DNA from: Apus apus
Taxonomy: Eukaryota > Chordata > Aves > Apodiformes > Apodidae
DNA length: 64,000 bases
Reading direction: 5' to 3'
Assembly (NCBI RefSeq): GCF_020740795.1
Contig: NC_067282.1
Span: 151,018,858 to 151,082,857, forward strand
The position numbers and the translations under genes are program-made. Below, one piece after another: positions 59,832-64,000 of the stretch; the stretch's first letter is position 1, and each line of letters begins with the position of its first letter. Below the pieces are notes generated by a model. It had not been told where the DNA came from and made no database searches. It saw only the letters and a list, made by a program, of their open reading frames with translations.

Positions 59832-60747
59832 GGTCCCTCGCACACCCAGCCTGAGCTCCACCAAAGTGCAGAGGACAACCTCTCCCCTCGCAGTGACCTG
59901 CTTAGCAAGGGCTCGCAGCCGCTGGAAACAAAACAAACCAAAGTTTGTCCTTATTCTAAGTATTATGCTGCAAGCTCAGCGTGGACTCCCACGTTTATGG
60001 TTCTACAGCACGCGTTGAGGCTTTGCCACTGCACCAGGGCCGGGGAGGAGAGCACTTGCACTGTGTCTAAGCATCCAGTAATAACCATGCCAGGAAAAGG
60101 ATTGTGACCTGGATGCATATTTTGCATGCCCCAGAACAGTTGTTGCTATGTAAACTAAAGAAAAGTATAACTTCCTTGTACTGGGTCGGAGTTGCTCCAC
60201 AGCTCTAAAAATCAAGTATCTGCTAAAAGTTAACGAGAATTTCCATGATGCTTGGGTTGTGTGGTTCTTGGCATACCAGCATTGCTTGTGCAGAGGCAAA
60301 AAAATAAATGCTTCTCTTTTACCCACTACTAAGCTCCAAATATTATACGAATTTATTTTCTTTAAAGAGTCGTTAACAAAAATATCTCCTGATTTCCCAG
60401 AACATTGTCTCACAAATCAGAACTGCAGTGTCCCACACAGTTGGAAGGCTCTTCTCCATCCCCCAGGACTTTCATGTTGCTCTGTCATGTCAAAACTTCC
60501 CCAAAGCTTATTTTGGGTAACAAAATTCCCCCTTCCTTCACAACATGAGAATAAAGCTCCTTTCTCTTCCCTTCAGATCACTTTTAGTGGTGCAGCTCAG
60601 GGCAGATGGAGATGCTGGGAAAGGATGTACAGTGTGGATCCAGCAGAGAAGGGGGTTGTGAGGAAAGAAAATGTTTCTGTAGGTAGCTCATTTTTATCTG
60701 TGTGGGGGCATAAGCAAAAGGAAGCACAAGAAGAGAGGAAAAAAGAC

Positions 60748-60774
60748 AAAAAAAAAAAAAAAAAAAAAAAAAAA
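60748..60774 (+). repeat. A27 homopolymer
   Basis: Run of 27 A within the TOM1-HMOX1 interval. No retroposed body is recognisable upstream. Confidence 0.85.
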
Positions 60775-61759
60775 GGAAGGCAGATAGGAAAATATGCACA
60801 CACATGAGAGTAAAAGTAGGTGCCCCAATGCTCAGAAGCAAGGAAATGGAGGTGACCAGTGGTCACCAGTGCAACACAAGGTGTGTACTGGCAGCCAGTC
60901 TGTTGGGTTTTTTTCTGTTTCTCCTGAAGGTATTTCACAAACCACACAGACAGAAGTGACTTCTTGCACCAGGGTGATCCCAAGGTATCCCTGAGGAGAT
61001 GTCTCTTTCCTTGACTTGCCTACTCTCCCCTGGCTTTTAGGGCACTCAGAACATCCTGCACGGCACCCAGCACCTCTGCTGGGTGAACAAGTGTCCCTGT
61101 TGCTTTGTGTCAGAGACCGGCGAAACCTGAGCAAGGGAACAGGGACTCAGGGGCACAGGCTCACATGTAAAAGCTTCCTCTTCCCCATCTGCCGTTGTCC
61201 TTGCAAAATCCTGTCTGTGTGAGGGTGCACAGAAAGCACAGTGGGTTCACACTGCACAAGAAGGAAGATTCATTTCCCCCTCCCAGCAGGGTTGCCAGTG
61301 GTCAGAGGACAGAGATGGGTGAGGGGGGACAGGATCACTACCCATGGGTAGTTCACTGTTGTCTCCAGCAATGTTTCTGCAGGGCTGGACTTTGGTCCTG
61401 GCAGGAGCCAGGAGGCACAGGAGTGTTCTGCTCTGCAACAGTGAGGCTGGGGGCTCAGCCCTGGCAAGGAGACCCCAGGGGAGGCAGGCTCTGCAGCAGG
61501 GCTTTTTTCAGGGGAGGATGAGTAATTCCCTCCTGGCACTGAAAAGCTACATGTACCAGTCTTCAGGCACTGTGTTTTCCTGGCCAATCTTGGCAGAAAA
61601 GTGTGGATCAGGCACAAGGTGAATTTGACAGTGGGGTGAAGCAAGGACATGGCTTTCCTCCAGCTTGAGGGGAGAATATTTCTCCAGCACAGAGCAGCAG
61701 GAAAATCTGTGTTTAGAAAAATTTCTGTGAGGCATTTCAGTGGTATTTTTAGCTCCTTG

Positions 61760-61786
61760 AAAAAAAAAAAAAAAAAAAAAAAAAAA
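61760..61786 (+). repeat. A27 homopolymer
   Basis: Second A27 run in the same interval, 1 kb from the first. No shared flanks are visible. Confidence 0.85.
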
Positions 61787-62516
61787 GCTTTAAATACCAA
61801 GCCAGTCTCAGTGAGAGATAGGTGCTAGTTTCTCTGAGCTTCTTTGTACAATTTCCGTGCAAATAAAAAAATAAATGAAGAAAAAAAAGCCAGAGTGCAG
61901 GTGATCAGCTGCCACCAGTGCCCCTCTGCCTGTCCCCGCTGCTTCCAGGCAGGAACACATTTCATAAAGCAATTCACACCATCAACCACCAGCTCTGGCA
62001 GAGCAATAACGGGGCAGCTCACCCCACCCCAAGCACCTCTAGTCCCTCTCATCTCTGCCAGGCCACACCTGGCAGCTGAACACATTAATTGAAATCCTAC
62101 ATTGCACCGGTGATCTTGTTAATGATTATTTAGCTTAAGAGCCTCAGCCATGGTCCCAAGGTCCTGCTGTGCCAGGCGCTGCGCAGGAACAGGGGATCTC
62201 GGCCACGCAGAACTGACAGCTCTGGCCCCCCGGTGCCTGGGATGCTATGGAAGACCTCCCTGAAAAGGGAGAAGTTCTTGCTCTTTTACACTAGCAGCTG
62301 CAGTCCATGAGCACTGCAGTGCATGAGGCTCTTCCAACACTGAGCACACCCTGCTCCCAGAAACATCTGCCCGTGATAATCCCCCTTTTCTTATTCCTTC
62401 TTGTTAGCATGTAGTGTCATGCTTTTAAAGCAAAGCTCTTCCAAACAGCAGCTCAGGCAGGTAAATGCAATCTCATGTGCCTGCCCCCGAGTGATTTTTT
62501 TGTAATGAATGTGGAG

Positions 62517-62571
62517 AAAAAAAAAAAAGGGGGGGGGGGGACGGGACGGGGAGGGGAAGGGGGCCAGGCTG
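62517..62571 (+). repeat. Purine tract with G-quadruplex potential
   Basis: A12 followed by G11, then GGGA/GGGG units separated by one or two A or C. At least four G-runs of three or more lie within 45 bases. Confidence 0.8.
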
Positions 62572-63042
62572 TGCTACTGACATATGTATGGCTGTGGGTA
62601 AGCAGCTTACACTCGGCACACCCCGCATGCCAGCCCCTAAATTAAACTCCTTCCCACACCCCATATTCCCTGGGTTTGCTGTTTTCCACCAGTGCAGGAG
62701 GAGCCAGGTGCCCATCCAGCACTGCAGAGAGCAGTGTTCCTGTGCCTTGATTCCCCCCGGTATGGAGCAGGGACTGTCCCGGTCCCAGGGCAAACAGCCA
62801 CACCATTCTCCATGTCCGCAGGTCAGCAAGCTGGGCAGCTTTCCCAGCATGAGACAACTCTTCTGGCCTTTCCCGGCCCTTTCACCACCCCGCCCGCCCC
62901 CCAGCACAGCTGCAGAGCACTGGGAAGCACAGCTGGAGGGGGGGGAAGCATTTTGCCTCTGCCAGTGATGCCCCATGTCCTTGCCGGGACTCCCCACTCT
63001 TGTGTGAGCCTCAAAACCCCCCAGCCTGCCTCCCAATCATAC

Positions 63043-63177
63043 TGACTCACCCTTTCCCCAGCGTGGGCGTCCTGCTGAGTCAGGGTCACGCTGGGGCACA
63101 GCATATTGCTGAGTAAAGGTTCCGCCCTAGGGCTGCGGGGCTCTTTTGCTGAGTCACGGTAGAGCAGGGTCCACGTG
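63043..63177 (+). promoter_or_regulatory. HMOX1: Putative distal HMOX1 enhancer: clustered StRE/ARE (MARE-like) elements
   Basis: Within 135 bp the sequence holds an AP-1 core TGACTCA (63,043), an exact EGR1 site GCGTGGGCG (63,061), TGCTGAGTCA (63,073), TGCTGAGTAA (63,107), TGCTGAGTCA followed by CGGT (63,147) and a CACGTG E-box (63,172). On the minus strand, 63,073-63,082 and 63,147-63,156 read TGACTCAGCA, an exact antioxidant-response core (TGACnnnGC). Mammalian HMOX1 is controlled by distal enhancers with several such stress-response elements. NRF2/small-Maf and AP-1 activate them, and heme-sensitive BACH1 represses them. Synteny places HMOX1 next to the right, so this cluster most likely serves HMOX1, several kb from its start. 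Confidence 0.75.
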
Positions 63178-64000
63178 AGGCTGTTTTTTTGCTAAGGGGC
63201 GGTTTCCTGGGCTCTGCCTTGAGATTGCAGCTGCTGTTCTTGGCCCCGGTCCCTGCTTCTCTGGACAATCGGAGAAATCTCTAGAAATAGCCGCGGCTGT
63301 GCAGCCCCGCGAGGGAGGAGGATGCACATTTCCCATAGCGCAGGGGCAGGGAACCATGGGGGGGTGAGGTGGAAACCACGGTGGGTGGTGTTGGGGGGCA
63401 TGAGGGGGTGTCTGGGTCTCACTCTCTTTGCAGAACTTGGTTTTCAGCTCCATCTCCTCCCCTCCTCTGAGAAAAGGGTGTGTGAGCTGTGGCACAAAGT
63501 CGTACTTGTTGCATATGTGTGACTTTCAAATCCAGATTTTCGGCTTGTCCAGTCTGACAGTCAGGGCACACTTTGCTTTACACCCTGTAGGACTGAAACA
63601 AGGGAGGCGGCTTGGTCTGAAACATTTGTCCAAACGGTACTTTTATTTCTAACTTTGCCCTGCTCATTTCAACACCTCCGTTTTGCTCCCAAAGCAAATC
63701 CCCAGCAGGACACAGGCTCCATCCCTGCCAACACTGAGACTCTGAGGAGTGAGGTGGACTCTATGCACTCTTCCCCAAAATTTCAGCCCCATGTACCAGT
63801 AACCTGGAGACCTTCTTCACACTTCATGTCACTACCTGACCCTGAGTCTCTGGTTGCAGAGCAGGCACGTGCCTTGCAGGGTTCTCCCTCCCTGCCCTGC
63901 TCCCAGCTAGCCCAGAGCTCTCCCCTTGCTCATAGCCATGTGCTGGAGACACATACATCCACACATCTTTAAAAGTATGTATTGCAATCTGCACTTCCTA

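Larger units (their letters stand above)
56971..63040. other. TOM1-HMOX1 intergenic interval, no gene seen
   Basis: Open frames are short or rest on homopolymers. Content is simple repeats (T-rich 58,240-58,280; A17 at 59,575; AAAT units 59,674-59,717; A27 at 60,748 and 61,760; A/G tract 62,517-62,571) and a CTCF-like motif at 59,817. By synteny the next gene to the right is HMOX1, which is not reached. Confidence 0.65.

Noticed and set aside
60748..61786. Two A27 runs as tails of processed retrogenes
   Set aside because: No coding or RNA body and no target-site duplication is recognisable upstream of either; treated as simple repeats.
63281..63290. CTAGAAATAG as a MEF2 or SRF site
   Set aside because: A G at the fourth position breaks the MEF2 consensus and it lacks the CC..GG ends of a CArG box.
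63178..64000. HMOX1 exon 1
   Set aside because: No heme-oxygenase coding sequence or plausible first exon is seen. HMOX1 is expected beyond the right edge.
1..64000. CRISPR arrays, operons, ribosome-binding sites and prokaryotic mobile elements
   Set aside because: The window is a vertebrate nuclear locus with spliced genes; no such structures are present.

Overview
This is vertebrate nuclear DNA and almost certainly avian. Genes are split by GT-AG introns, there are two CpG-island promoters, and most recognisable repeats are CR1 LINE 3' ends with the bird-typical tail of repeated ATTCTATG units. One solo LTR belongs to a family I know from many non-galliform birds, so a neoavian species is likely; I cannot name it. 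Two complete protein-coding genes, both on the + strand, fill the centre: HMGXB4 and TOM1. In other vertebrates the order is HMGXB4, TOM1, HMOX1, and the right edge carries what looks like a distal HMOX1 enhancer, although no HMOX1 exon lies in the window.

Layout. 1-19,000: intergenic DNA with CR1 fragments (588, 3,752, 5,719, 14,256, 17,969, 18,213), one solo LTR (6,290-6,847), simple repeats and a CTCF-like motif (10,727). I see no gene there. 19,000-20,100: CpG island and non-coding first exon of HMGXB4. 21,722-35,290: HMGXB4, with ten coding exons joining in frame to a 660-residue protein and a 2.3 kb 3' UTR. 35,290-36,330: a 1 kb gap with one CR1. 35,950-37,250: TOM1 CpG island. 36,392-55,704: TOM1 coding sequence, 15 exons, 494 residues, followed by a 1.25 kb 3' UTR. 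57,000-64,000: TOM1-HMOX1 interval with homopolymers, a CTCF-like motif (59,817) and a cluster of antioxidant/stress-response elements (63,043-63,177).

How the parts relate. HMGXB4 is a nuclear HMG-box protein linked to chromatin remodelling and Wnt/NLK signalling. TOM1 is a cytosolic VHS-GAT endosomal adaptor that acts with TOLLIP, ubiquitin, clathrin and myosin VI. They are neighbours by conserved synteny, not a functional unit. The most unusual points are: (1) a clustered StRE/ARE array matching the known logic of the HMOX1 heme/oxidative-stress enhancer, with one decayed core; (2) an expansion of about 60 residues of Glu-Lys/Glu-Arg repeats in HMGXB4 just before the HMG box, with a poly(A) hexamer just past that exon's donor; (3) a CLEAR-like E-box next to the TOM1 start; (4) five CCAAT boxes plus a 27-base G run in TOM1 intron 1; (5) a near-perfect hairpin in TOM1 intron 11. 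I found no undescribed multi-gene system. The novelty here is regulatory and in repeat expansion.
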